Shown in pieces: positions 46,021 to 55,742 of a stretch of DNA of 64,000 bases. The stretch lies in contig CAZELM010000007.1 of the NCBI GenBank assembly GCA_964512995.1, positions 76,706 through 140,705 of the forward strand, read 5' to 3'. The stretch is from CAZELM01 sp964512995. Its GTDB lineage: Bacteria; CSSED10-310. Position 1 is the first letter of the stretch; each line of letters starts with the position of its first letter. The translations under genes and the position numbers were made by a program. Under the pieces are notes generated by a model. The model had not been told where the DNA came from. It searched no databases and worked only from the letters and a program-made list of their open reading frames with translations.

Positions 46021-47085
46021 TCAGATATCATCCACGCATGAACCGACTCCAAGCGCTTTGTAGAAAATCTGCTGAGCATCTCCCGCAGAAACCGTACCAT
46101 CTCCATTGCAATCCGCAGCAGCCAATTCCCAGTCTTCAGCCGGATATCCGCCCATTGCAATGAGAAATGCAATTTGAGCATCTCCGGTAGTAACTTCTCC
46201 ATCTCCGTTTACATCACCGTCATGAAGTAACTCTTCGATCGGTGTTTCTGTGGGTGTCGGAGTCGGAGTGTTGGTTGGTGTGCGGGTGGGTGTTGGCGTA
46301 AATGCGGCAGGGCAGATATTGACATTGATATCAGCTCCCGAAACCGTCACCGGCGTGTTGGGCCAGCACCCGAACGGATTGCAGGATGGAGACGCAACCA
46401 AGGTGTAGTTCCCATTCGATACTCCCGTAAACTCAAAATAGCCCGTATTCAGATCCGTGGTCGTTGTGCGTCCGGTCGGCTGAAGCAGGATCGTCCAACC
46501 TCGCTGGTAGCCGACACAACCCGGAAACTCATATAAATGACCCGATACCCGATAGGAAGTAACCGGTGTATTCGTCGGTGTCGGCGTACGAGTCGGGGTT
46601 GCTGTGTTGGTTGGTGTGCGGGTGGGTGTTGGCGTAAATGCGGCAGGGCAGATATTGACATTGATATCAGCTCCCGAAACCGTCACCGGCGTGTTGGGCC
46701 AGCACCCGAACGGATTGCAGGATGGAGACGCAACCAAGGTGTAGTTCCCATTCGATACTCCCGTAAACTCAAAATAGCCCGTATTCAGATCCGTGGTCGT
46801 TGTGCGTCCGGTCGGCTGAAGCAGGATCGTCCAACCTCGCTGGTAGCCGACACAACCCGGAAACTCATATAAATGACCCGATACCCGATAGGAAGTAACC
46901 GGTGTATTCGTCGGTGTCGGCGTACGAGTCGGTGTGCGGGTTGGAGAAGCGGTCGGAGTCAGTACCTCTTTGCTTTGATTGCTGGCTCCCGACGAACGAT
47001 CCGGATTTGCGTATATAAGATCAGCACCGAATAAATTGACCCAGACTAAAAATGCACTGAAGAACAACACCTGATAAGATTTCAT
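46021..47085 (-). CDS. secreted repeat protein with dockerin-like C-terminus
   Basis: A 354-aa exported protein. A signal peptide (YQVLFFSAFLVWVNLFGA) is followed by Thr/Pro-rich linkers (PTRTPTPTNTP) and two copies of an identical ~90-residue domain starting YRVSGHLYEFPGCVG, which looks like a carboxypeptidase-regulatory-like/SdrD-B beta fold. A dockerin-like end follows, with two calcium-type loops GDVNGDGEVTTGDAQ and DCNGDGTVSAGDAQQ. The two domain copies are identical at nucleotide level. AGGAGG lies 8 nt before ATG 47085; an upstream ATG at 47121 is less likely. The C-terminal module recurs in the protein at 49875. Confidence 0.82.
   Translation of the reverse strand: MKSYQVLFFSAFLVWVNLFGADLIYANPDRSSGASNQSKEVLTPTASPTRTPTRTPTPTNTPVTSYRVSGHLYEFPGCVGYQRGWTILLQPTGRTTTTDLNTGYFEFTGVSNGNYTLVASPSCNPFGCWPNTPVTVSGADINVNICPAAFTPTPTRTPTNTATPTRTPTPTNTPVTSYRVSGHLYEFPGCVGYQRGWTILLQPTGRTTTTDLNTGYFEFTGVSNGNYTLVASPSCNPFGCWPNTPVTVSGADINVNICPAAFTPTPTRTPTNTPTPTPTETPIEELLHDGDVNGDGEVTTGDAQIAFLIAMGGYPAEDWELAAADCNGDGTVSAGDAQQIFYKALGVGSCVDDI
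46268..46932 (-). repeat. perfect tandem duplication, 329-bp copies at 336-bp period
   Basis: Copies at 46268-46596 and 46604-46932 are identical at every base, separated by 7 nt. The 336-bp period is a multiple of three (112 codons), so the reading frame is kept. Each copy encodes one beta domain plus a Thr/Pro linker. Identity at synonymous sites means the duplication is very recent or is kept alike by recombination. Confidence 0.95.
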
Positions 47086-47321
47086 CGCAAAAACCTCCTG
47101 CAATCCATCCATTACTCTCACTGCATCCCACTATCCCAATAAATCCCAGCTTTGTTTCCGATTAGCTATTCGACCTAAATACCAGTCTATCAATAAAATG
47201 GATGGTAAAAAAGATTTACCAGAAGATTCACATATCTGATCGATACGATTGGAGTCTTATCAAATATAGACTTTTCTTACTAAATTTCAGCCCAATGTTT
47301 TCTGTTGAAGATGGAATCCAA

Positions 47322-49517
47322 TCACTGTTTATGTCTGAGTTGATAACACGAATGTATTCTTGGATTACGCTTGAAATCTTCTGGAATCGTTGTCCTCGTC
47401 AGATTCCGAATTTCATATTTCTCTCCAAGAGCGGGATCCAGTTTGAATCGTCTGTAATTATTGGAGAAAATAACATATCCATCGTTTGTTAAGTGATCCA
47501 TTGCGGCTTTGATCAGATATGGATGGTCTTTTTGGAGGTCAAAATCATTGGCTGTCTGCTTGGAGTTCGAAAAAGTGGGGGGATCGATGAATATCAAACC
47601 ATATTGCATGGGATCTTTTTTGAGCCATTCGATGCAATCGCTCTGGAAAATCCGGTGATTTTTCCCAGTGATGCCATTCCGTAAAAAATTTTTTTCCGCC
47701 CATCTCGTATACGCTGACGACAGATCGACCGACGTTGTAGAAAGCGCTTCGCCTTTTGCCGCATACACACTCGCACTGCCCGTATAGGCAAACAGGTTGA
47801 GAAAATGCCTTTTGGAAGCCATACTCCGCAACATGTTTCTGATATTCCGATGATCGAGAAATAATCCGGTATCGAGATAATCGGTAAAATTGACCAAAAA
47901 CAGACAATCTGATTCACGGACCTCAAAAAAGGTCCCTCTATCGCTCAGTTTCTGGTATTGCTGTGACCCTTTTTGGCGTCGTCGCTGTTTGAAAAAGATT
48001 GCCTCCGGTTGGATATGCAATAATTCCATAAGAATCCCATGCACGTCCCGGATCCGCCCGGCTGCTTTCTCAGAGTCAATACTCGCGGGTGGCGTATATT
48101 CCTGAACATGAATCCACCGGTTTTCAAATAAGTCGATCGCGATCGCATATTCGGGCAGATCTGCATCATAGATTCGATAACAATATATATTTTCCCGGTT
48201 CGCCCACCGTTGAAGATGTTTCAGATTTTTCCGCAAGCGATTGGCAATGCTCAACGCACCCGGACTGGCTGCAACGCGACTTTCAGTTATGTGTTTCGGT
48301 ACATTATTCATCTCAGTATGCAAAATCGATTTTTCTTTTTTGGGAGAGAAATGGTTACTGGAGTCCAGATTCAGATGAACCAGGGTACACGCAATCGGTC
48401 CATTAAAGAGTTTATTTATCCGGCATGCCCGAAGTCCCAGTCCATGAGCGAGTTCTGTTTCACTGGTCAAGACCGCCCCTTTCCAGCCATTAAAATGTTG
48501 ACTGAAGATCTGCCCCATCATCTCGTATACCGGGAGCAGTGTTTTCATGTCCCCCAATCGCTCCCCATAAGGCGGATCGACTGCGATCAATCCCGGTGTC
48601 GACTCCTTCGGAGGAATCAAGTCAGCGAGATTCCGGACCTCAAACCGAACATGGTTCGTTAATCCGGTATGGCTCAGATTACTACGTGCGGATTCGATCG
48701 CTTGTGAATCCTGGTCAGATCCCAAGATCAGTATAGACCGTTTCATTCCATCATGAGCGGAATCCCTGGCTTCTTTCAGCAGTGCATTCCATGCGATGGA
48801 ATCATGACCTCTCCATCGAATAAATCCATAGTACTTTCGATATAATCCGGGAGCGATGTTGAATGCAATGAACGCCGCTTCAATCGGCAGCGTTCCAGAT
48901 CCACACATCGGGTCGATGAATGATCCACCCTGAGATGCGATGTGTGGCCATCCGGCTCGTGTCAGAACTGCCGCAGCGACATTTTCCTTCAGGGTTGCTT
49001 TACCGCCAATCTGTCGATACCCACGCCGATGGAGACTGTCTCCTGATAAGTCGATACTGATCACACATTCGTTTCGGTTGATATGCGCATTCAGACGAAG
49101 ATCCGGATTGATTGTCTCCACATTCGGGCGGCGCCCGCAATGTTTCCGAAAATAATCTGCGACTGCATCTTTTATCACGAGCGCCGCATAATGGGAGTGG
49201 TTGATCGCGGAGTCAGACAATGAGCAGTCAACGAGAAATGTGTCCGAAACAGTCAGGTGATCCCGCCACGGAATACTGAAAGCTGCTTCATAGAGCTGGT
49301 CGGTAGTCTCAACCTGGGCGGTGGCAATGGGCAATAACACCCGGTTAGCAAAACGCGACCAGAGGCAAATCCGGTAAGCAGTCTGCAGTGAACCGGAGAA
49401 GGATACACCCGCGACGGTTTCCTTTACATTTTTAGCACCCAATGATCGCAGCTCAGAAGCAACAAGATCCTCCATATTTTTCGGGACCGTGCAGAAGAAT
49501 GAATAGGATAAGCTCAT
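47322..49517 (-). CDS. rlmL: bifunctional 23S rRNA (guanine) methyltransferase RlmKL
   Basis: A 731-aa fusion of RlmL (m2G2445) and RlmK (m7G2069) activities. The N-terminal THUMP part spans about 1-150. The first methyltransferase has FIDPMCGSGTLPIEAAFIA and VDPPYGERLG. The C-terminal one has FLNLFAYTGSASVYAA and FIDPPTFSNSK. Length and order match the gammaproteobacterial fusion. Single-copy, leftward, 236 nt from the dockerin-type gene downstream. Function is housekeeping ribosome modification. Confidence 0.95.
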   Translation of the reverse strand: MSLSYSFFCTVPKNMEDLVASELRSLGAKNVKETVAGVSFSGSLQTAYRICLWSRFANRVLLPIATAQVETTDQLYEAAFSIPWRDHLTVSDTFLVDCSLSDSAINHSHYAALVIKDAVADYFRKHCGRRPNVETINPDLRLNAHINRNECVISIDLSGDSLHRRGYRQIGGKATLKENVAAAVLTRAGWPHIASQGGSFIDPMCGSGTLPIEAAFIAFNIAPGLYRKYYGFIRWRGHDSIAWNALLKEARDSAHDGMKRSILILGSDQDSQAIESARSNLSHTGLTNHVRFEVRNLADLIPPKESTPGLIAVDPPYGERLGDMKTLLPVYEMMGQIFSQHFNGWKGAVLTSETELAHGLGLRACRINKLFNGPIACTLVHLNLDSSNHFSPKKEKSILHTEMNNVPKHITESRVAASPGALSIANRLRKNLKHLQRWANRENIYCYRIYDADLPEYAIAIDLFENRWIHVQEYTPPASIDSEKAAGRIRDVHGILMELLHIQPEAIFFKQRRRQKGSQQYQKLSDRGTFFEVRESDCLFLVNFTDYLDTGLFLDHRNIRNMLRSMASKRHFLNLFAYTGSASVYAAKGEALSTTSVDLSSAYTRWAEKNFLRNGITGKNHRIFQSDCIEWLKKDPMQYGLIFIDPPTFSNSKQTANDFDLQKDHPYLIKAAMDHLTNDGYVIFSNNYRRFKLDPALGEKYEIRNLTRTTIPEDFKRNPRIHSCYQLRHKQ

Positions 49518-49874
49518 AAAAAAATTACCTTATCAGGTTTGGTATGTGACTGGCAGGGATACTGATATAATCTGATAACCATTCATTACTCAAAATCCCC
49601 TCGATCAAGAGGAGTGGCACGCAGAATCAGAATACTGGAAAGGATTCGGCCTAGCTGATGTGATGACTCTGCGTGACAGGGGGTGTTTTCTGGATATCAT
49701 TGCCTATGCTGAATCGTTATATAATATGTAATCAAACTGGGTGAAGATTTGGAATTGAAAAAAGAGTGATCCTGGTCCTCGAAGTGACATTCGATTGTAA
49801 TTCTGAAATGGAGAGAGGGAAAGACTATCGATTTCCGATCATCGATCAAGATCGATCTGACTCAAATCCCTCGA
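49518..49874. other. 357-nt intergenic region with structured-looking DNA
   Basis: There is no credible gene. CACGCAGAATCA (49618-49629) and TGACTCTGCGTG (49664-49675) pair with one mismatch around 34 nt. Near the right end ATCGATC-AA-GATCGAT (49841-49856) is a perfect 7-bp palindrome downstream of the dockerin-type gene. Roles are unknown. Confidence 0.5.
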
Positions 49875-50699
49875 TCAGATCGGATCCTGGCAGGTTCCCA
49901 GGCCAATGGCCGTCCCAAATATCCCTTGTACATCCGCGGAAGTGAGTTCGTTGTCCCCATTGCAGTCCGCAGCGCAGTATTGAACAGACGTCGGGGAGTA
50001 GACTCCCAGGACAAATCCGAATGCCAGTTGCGCATCATTCATCGTTACGACACCATCCAATGTCGCATCCCCATCATGGATGCAATCCGAAGCATTAATC
50101 TCTAATCGCAGAATCCAATCTCCATTGACACCAAATGATTCAGAGTAAGCCCAGAATGGATCGCCGGAAGGCGGATAGGCGAATATGAAATTTTTCTGAG
50201 GTGTGATGTTACCATCATTATCGTTGCAGAAGCTGGGTGGCGGGTTTCCAGCAAATTGCAGTCCCACACGGACACTTCCGCTGTTAACCATAATCCCCTG
50301 ACTCTGCAGATTGATGATATTCATACCGCTGGCAGACAATGTATATGGATATGGATCGATCAATTCCGGACCCGGTTGAAGATTTCCATTATCCGCCCAG
50401 AGATGCAGGACGAATTGGCCGGATGTCTGACCACCGGGACTCGTTTCGACATATACCTTGATCTTGCGGATGTGAATCGGATAATCATCCGGATCGGGTG
50501 TAAAACGAGCCGCCATCATCTCGCCTGTCACAAACCCACCCTGATACACAACCGTGCCCGACTCATCAAAACTATCATTCTGAAGATCTTTAATTTCTGC
50601 CTGCACCATCATGGGGATCGAGATGCTGGAAAAAATAAAAAGCCAAAACAATACGACGGGCGAACAGCCCTTGCTCAAAACCAGATTTCTATTCTTCAT
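49875..50699 (-). CDS. secreted protein with dockerin-like C-terminus
   Basis: A 274-aa exported protein. A signal peptide (SPVVLFWLFIFSSISIPMM) is followed by a beta-rich domain of about 165 residues (FVLHLWADNGN, MVNSGSVRVGLQF) and a dockerin-like end. That end has two loops, GDATLDGVVTMNDAQ and DCNGDNELTSADVQ, closing in GLGTCQD. The end closely resembles that of the 46021 protein, so this is a shared module, perhaps for surface attachment. GGAGG precedes the ATG, and a TATAAT lies upstream at 50745-50750 (minus strand) without a clear -35. No cohesin gene is visible. Confidence 0.8.
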   Translation of the reverse strand: MKNRNLVLSKGCSPVVLFWLFIFSSISIPMMVQAEIKDLQNDSFDESGTVVYQGGFVTGEMMAARFTPDPDDYPIHIRKIKVYVETSPGGQTSGQFVLHLWADNGNLQPGPELIDPYPYTLSASGMNIINLQSQGIMVNSGSVRVGLQFAGNPPPSFCNDNDGNITPQKNFIFAYPPSGDPFWAYSESFGVNGDWILRLEINASDCIHDGDATLDGVVTMNDAQLAFGFVLGVYSPTSVQYCAADCNGDNELTSADVQGIFGTAIGLGTCQDPI

Positions 50700-50802
50700 T
50701 CATGCCTCCTGGAGAAAGATGCTCCCTTTAGTTAATGTAAAAGAATTATAACGAATATACAATGCTAAAGGCGATAATTGGACAGAGCAGCCAGGATAAA
50801 CA

Positions 50803-53424
50803 TTATTGTCCATCAAACCGTTTAAATCTCTTTTCGAAAGGAACAGTGAAAAATTCATACGGCGGAAGAACGGATTTATCCTCAGATGACCATGCTTCAG
50901 TTAATATAATATCCAATGTTTTACTGTCAGTATCCAACCAGATCGTGATCTCTTTTCCAAAATGGGAAGACTCAACTGAAAAAATAATCTCGGTTGGTGT
51001 TTCCTGCATCCCAATCGGTTGACCATCCATCAGAACTCCAGCCGTTCCGGATTTCCACTTCAAAATAAAATCTCGGGATTCATCATGCTGGAAATTGATC
51101 GTCGACGTCCAGTGATGAATGATCCGCTCGCGAGAAAATTTATCAAACCGCTCCATCAGTTCCAATGTATTCTTACGATATACCAGTGGTTCAATCGCAA
51201 ATACCAATTGCTCATCCGGAATCGAATGCAGATGCGCAGTATGAACCCAGCCATGAACAGGAAGATCATACAGATGGGAAGGGGAAATTGTAATCGTTGT
51301 TGAATCATTTTTCGGGAGCGGAAAAAGATCGAATGTCAATACCGGCAATTGCTGCTCGATATTTATTTCAGCGTTTAAATCACGTTGAACGATCAACTCA
51401 TGAAGTCCCTCCGCGAAAAGGAGTCCCGTGAGATCAGCCGATATGGTCTGACCATCCAGGATCCAGATGAACGGAGGTTTTGGATCGGTAAAGTGCAACA
51501 GATAAGGCTGATCAAACATCAGACTGCCTTTCCATTCCTGTATCGAGCGTCCGACAATATCAACCTGCCGGGGGTGATCCCGGTCATTATTAAAAGCTCC
51601 TTTTGCGGGAGTTGAAAAATGTCCCAATAACAACTGCGTTTTGCCATATGGAAAACAGACATCCTCCCACCGATACCCAGTTGTGGTTTGCTGAAGGAAC
51701 CGATGGAGTGGCTGATCGAAATCGGCCAGGATCAGCACCGAGTCACGGTCCAGCCAGTTTTCTGGAAGCCAGTTTCTGGATTGGAAAAAGAGATCGGAAT
51801 AGTGCCGCCAAGCTGGAGGTTCTGAGTTTCCAACAAGGGCAAACCAGTATTCAGATGGGTTTGAAGCAATGCATCGACTATTCTGATCGTGCAGGCGCCA
51901 CATTGATTCTGTTGATCGAATCGCAGTGGAACTCCAATTGTTTTCCAGTCGGGCACGATCGATATCCCACATTCCTTTGAAAAAAAACGACAGGCTTGCC
52001 GGTATGATCCATATTGCCAGTACTGTACCTGCAATCAAAGTGAATCGATGCCTGGAGTGGTTGTTAACGAATCCGGAAATCGTTTGAATCCCCAACCCGA
52101 ACAGCAAAAACAGGAGTGGTATGATCATCATCGATCGATGCGAGTTTCCCTCGATCGATGAAACGAAAGAGGGCATCAATGAAAGAATGGTACAGGCTCC
52201 AACAAACGAATATGGCCAGATCGGAAACAAAAAGAGAGACGAAAACAATCCGGTCAGACACATAGTCAGCAAGGCTGGGTGAAGAACCGATGCGTTGGCC
52301 TGAGTGAAGACGCCATCCTGACCGAATTTTTCATCTTTGAACATCAGTACACTGTTCCGAATGGCTTCATCTAAATCTCTTGAGAAATCAACTAAAGTGG
52401 ATGATGTACGGGTGAAATAGAAATTGGTTGGATCGGTTTTCCATAGCCAGGCGATGGGCGACAGTAAAAGCAGGATGATGAATCCCATGAGCAGACAACT
52501 CGATAAAACATTTTTTAAGGGAATTTTCCGGGTAATGGCGATAATGAAGAACCCGGAAAAAATAAAAAAAACGATCACCCGTGCGCTCAGATAATCATAA
52601 AGCAGTATATTGACACTGATGCTTGAGACGATCATTCTCCATCTGGAACGTGTAGTGAATGATGTAATAAAAAAATAAAACCAGATGATCTCCAGAAAGG
52701 TCAGCTTGGCACCGCAATGGATTCGACTGTAAAACAAGTGATATGGTGATGCGGTAAAAATCAATGTCACTATTTGAGCCAGTCGGACAGAAAAAAAGAT
52801 CCGGCTCAAAAAATAAAACGCAGGTAATCCCAGAATCCCCCACAGGATCGCATCGGATCGCAATATCAACCGGCTGAATGGAAACCAATCCGCAAACAGA
52901 GCCAATGGAAGGTAGGAGATCTTGGGATATCCGTAAAATGAGCTGAATGCAAAAACGCTTTGCCTTTTGTCCGTCAATGACTGGATATCCAATGCCAGAA
53001 CAACTTCATCGAAGTTTACACCGGGGGGGATATCATTGATTCTGATTATTCGGATCACCGAACCGAAGATCATCAGAATGATGATGAATAAAGAATCCCA
53101 CATTCGTGGAGTCGGCTGTGGTGGAGGTTCAGACGGCGGTTGAATGAATCGTGCCAGGAGAAAAAAAGGGATCGGGAGACTGAATGCAATAATCAGATTT
53201 TCCTGAAAATAATACCAGGTTCCGATTATCGATCCACCTGCGATAAGCAGTATATATGCCCATCGACTCCAGGATTCGGCCATCGGGAGATGATATCTTG
53301 AGATTGTGGGTTTTACCGTCTGAATCGATCGGTGCATCCCATCCCGAAACATCTGGTTCAGCGAGAAAAAGGCATACAGAATCAAAGCGATTCCGAGGAT
53401 GTAAGTAATAAACAGATTAACCAT
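50803..53424 (-). CDS. PMT/ArnT-like (GT39-type) membrane glycosyltransferase
   Basis: An 873-aa integral membrane protein. About 12 hydrophobic helices fill residues 1-480. The luminal acidic motif GVNFDEVVLA after helix 4 matches the DE-type catalytic loop of GT-C enzymes that use polyprenyl-phosphate sugars. A soluble beta-rich C-terminal half follows, with NPSEYWFALV and a long extracellular domain. The likely role is transfer of a sugar to lipid or protein at the outer face of the inner membrane. ATG 53424 follows GGGAAG by 9 nt; TTG 53430 is an alternative. Confidence 0.8.
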   Translation of the reverse strand: MVNLFITYILGIALILYAFFSLNQMFRDGMHRSIQTVKPTISRYHLPMAESWSRWAYILLIAGGSIIGTWYYFQENLIIAFSLPIPFFLLARFIQPPSEPPPQPTPRMWDSLFIIILMIFGSVIRIIRINDIPPGVNFDEVVLALDIQSLTDKRQSVFAFSSFYGYPKISYLPLALFADWFPFSRLILRSDAILWGILGLPAFYFLSRIFFSVRLAQIVTLIFTASPYHLFYSRIHCGAKLTFLEIIWFYFFITSFTTRSRWRMIVSSISVNILLYDYLSARVIVFFIFSGFFIIAITRKIPLKNVLSSCLLMGFIILLLLSPIAWLWKTDPTNFYFTRTSSTLVDFSRDLDEAIRNSVLMFKDEKFGQDGVFTQANASVLHPALLTMCLTGLFSSLFLFPIWPYSFVGACTILSLMPSFVSSIEGNSHRSMMIIPLLFLLFGLGIQTISGFVNNHSRHRFTLIAGTVLAIWIIPASLSFFFKGMWDIDRARLENNWSSTAIRSTESMWRLHDQNSRCIASNPSEYWFALVGNSEPPAWRHYSDLFFQSRNWLPENWLDRDSVLILADFDQPLHRFLQQTTTGYRWEDVCFPYGKTQLLLGHFSTPAKGAFNNDRDHPRQVDIVGRSIQEWKGSLMFDQPYLLHFTDPKPPFIWILDGQTISADLTGLLFAEGLHELIVQRDLNAEINIEQQLPVLTFDLFPLPKNDSTTITISPSHLYDLPVHGWVHTAHLHSIPDEQLVFAIEPLVYRKNTLELMERFDKFSRERIIHHWTSTINFQHDESRDFILKWKSGTAGVLMDGQPIGMQETPTEIIFSVESSHFGKEITIWLDTDSKTLDIILTEAWSSEDKSVLPPYEFFTVPFEKRFKRFDGQ

Positions 53425-53430
53425 GTTCAA

Positions 53431-53632
53431 TTACTTCCCAGCATACGCAGATCCAATTTATGCTTCGCCTGATGAGGAGTATATTGAGCGCATCATACGT
53501 CACCCTCTTGTGAATGATATCACAATCCGTTAATATTTTGCACAAAAACTGGGATCATCGGGGATTGGCGGCAGGATGATCTTAACGGGTTTCGTGATCA
53601 AAATTTGGACCGACTAAGGTCTTAGGAATTTC
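53431..53632. other. intergenic region downstream of the CRISPR operon
   Basis: A 200-nt gap between the end of the leftward CRISPR operon and the leftward glycosyltransferase gene. I see no CRISPR repeat, no T-rich hairpin and no gene. The left end holds the transferase gene's ribosome site. Confidence 0.5.
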
Positions 53633-55693
53633 TTAGGAGAGTTTTGTTTTAATCTCCAAAACTGCTGGTAATATCGGACGATGTTTAAATTCATTTTGGG
53701 GTTCAATCGTCAGATAGCGGCTCATTCCTTTTTCTTCGACTTTGATTCCAAGATCATATGTCAGCATTGCAAGTAATGACTGTAATCGTTTGGTAAGCCA
53801 TAATTTTTCTTCTTTGTAGCAAAGTTTACCCAGAATATAGGTTTCAAAATCTTGTTTAATATCATCCGATACTTTCTTGTCTGAAGGACTGATTCCAATC
53901 CATTCAGAAAAAAATTCTTTGTAACGGGTTTTCCGGTTTGATAGGAAAAGAGTGCTTTTTATGTGTATCGATCCTAAACCCAGCGGTTTTCCCATTCCAA
54001 GCTTATGGCAGCATCCATCTGGCAAATCCAGGCAGAATAATAGTGCACCCAGTTCAACGTTCGACAGGTTTTCAAACCGGATTCGTCCGGTGAATTTCAC
54101 ATTCTTCCTGACCGGAGCGATCTTCGTGTATTGTTTTGGCGATTTTTCCATTTTTTTTGAATCGGTCTCTTCCCAGTGATTTCCGGATTTATGCCAGTAC
54201 AGTTTATATCCCCGTATCGCAGAATTGGAGTTATAATGGTTGAGCTGTCTGTTATTATCCTGAGTCTGAACCAGATAATGCTGGAATGTCGTTGGTTTGG
54301 GCGTAGATAAAATTTTGGGTGTTCCTTCTTTCATCAGAACCGACTGTTGATGTGGAAGTAAAAAAGCATCTTCGAAAAAGACCCGGCTGCTGAAACGATA
54401 CTCGTTGCCAAAAATGGCTTCAGAGAGATCGTAACCTTTACCACAATCTGTTTTTAAGCAGTCTGGGATATGTTCACCAATCGTTTTCTCGTAAGCAAGC
54501 CGAAACATCCCGGTATGACCAAAAGATACCCGGTCCTTTCCATACAGGTCTTTCCACATAACATAAAAACACGGAACATCCCCCTTCTTTGCACATTCAA
54601 TCAAATCTAAGGAGTCATTAACTTGATCTGCACGGGTCGCATCATTTTTATAATTCTCAATATCTTCTTTAGGAATTTGGATTTTGGGTGTCGTTTGATT
54701 TGGAAAAAGAATAATCCAATCTCTTTTTTTATTTGGCATGTTGCCAGAGACAATCAGATAACCTTCTTTTAGTTTATAAAAACAGAATTCTTTATACTCT
54801 TTCCCTGTTTCCTTTACTTTTCGCTTGGCTTCATCTTTAAAAATCTGTTTCCAATCCGATGGAAAGATGAAATAGTCCAGGCCGATTTTGCGCAACACCC
54901 CAGCAGAAATATTATATACCGGCCGACGTTTCTGTTTATCGAAGGAGGTCATTTTCTCCTGGTATTCTTTTCTTAAATTACTCATATCCGCCAGCCCTCT
55001 GAAATAGAGATGTTTATCATTAAACAATTTGAACTTACTATAGCTGGTCATTTCCACAAGGGTTCTGATCATACCGCGAAGCGAACTTCCTGGAATTCTC
55101 AATCTGCCGGCGGGAGAAAAAAAATCAGGATTATCCTGTCTTTTATCGCCATCACTTCTCTCCTCCCTGCTCTTCCATTCCTCTTGAGTCAATGTATCCC
55201 GAATATACAACGGCGTCTGTGTTTCGATTTCCAGATCAATCCAACCGGTAAAGCGTCCCTCATGATATCGATCAAACTCCGGTATCTCCTCCGCTTCGAC
55301 AACCTGTTCATTCAAAGGGATAAAATTATATGGTGCGTAGGCTGGATCCTTAACATATGTAAGATGGTCCATTTCCATTTGATTTTTCAATTCCCGATGA
55401 GATGGTTTCTGTTGTTCCCACGTAGTTTTATTCGACGGAGCTTCCGGGCGGTTGTTTTTTGCTGGAGCTGATTTTTGTGTTTTCACCGTAAAAATAATGT
55501 CTCCTTCACAGGTAATCTCTGTGATCTGACCTTTTTCCATATGAAACGAAATATTCTTTCCATTATATTTCTCAGAAATCAGTGCATTCTGTACTGTCAT
55601 CTCCTTCGGTTTATCTGCCTCATCGAACCAGCTCACTTTAATAATCAATTTTCCTCTGTTGCTTTTGGATATATTCAATTTCCCGCTTTTCAT
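53633..55693 (-). CDS. TIGR03986-type CRISPR-associated RAMP protein
   Basis: A 686-aa RAMP-superfamily subunit. Residues 1-75 form a small beta domain (OB/cold-shock-like). The family signature YAPYNFIPL is at about 119-127. RAMP segments are TPLYIRDT, LRIPGSSLRGMIRTL (198-212) and a late glycine-rich loop KLGMGKPLGLGSI. TIGR03986 proteins are typical of subtype III-D loci and form part of the crRNA-bound backbone or cap; that is family knowledge. GAGGGG lies about 6 nt before the ATG. It is the last gene of the operon. Confidence 0.85.
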   Translation of the reverse strand: MKSGKLNISKSNRGKLIIKVSWFDEADKPKEMTVQNALISEKYNGKNISFHMEKGQITEITCEGDIIFTVKTQKSAPAKNNRPEAPSNKTTWEQQKPSHRELKNQMEMDHLTYVKDPAYAPYNFIPLNEQVVEAEEIPEFDRYHEGRFTGWIDLEIETQTPLYIRDTLTQEEWKSREERSDGDKRQDNPDFFSPAGRLRIPGSSLRGMIRTLVEMTSYSKFKLFNDKHLYFRGLADMSNLRKEYQEKMTSFDKQKRRPVYNISAGVLRKIGLDYFIFPSDWKQIFKDEAKRKVKETGKEYKEFCFYKLKEGYLIVSGNMPNKKRDWIILFPNQTTPKIQIPKEDIENYKNDATRADQVNDSLDLIECAKKGDVPCFYVMWKDLYGKDRVSFGHTGMFRLAYEKTIGEHIPDCLKTDCGKGYDLSEAIFGNEYRFSSRVFFEDAFLLPHQQSVLMKEGTPKILSTPKPTTFQHYLVQTQDNNRQLNHYNSNSAIRGYKLYWHKSGNHWEETDSKKMEKSPKQYTKIAPVRKNVKFTGRIRFENLSNVELGALLFCLDLPDGCCHKLGMGKPLGLGSIHIKSTLFLSNRKTRYKEFFSEWIGISPSDKKVSDDIKQDFETYILGKLCYKEEKLWLTKRLQSLLAMLTYDLGIKVEEKGMSRYLTIEPQNEFKHRPILPAVLEIKTKLS

Positions 55694-55742
55694 CCTTTTC
55701 CCCTCTTTTACACATAAAATCGTATCATATGTTCAACAGGCT

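Noticed and set aside
46537..46872. Antisense reading frame over the duplicated secreted-protein repeats
   Set aside because: It exists only because the repeat has few stops on the opposite strand; no ribosome site.
49615..49630. A sigma-54 promoter (TGGCACG)
   Set aside because: The -24 element matches, but 12 nt downstream the sequence is CA instead of GC, so the -12 element is missing.
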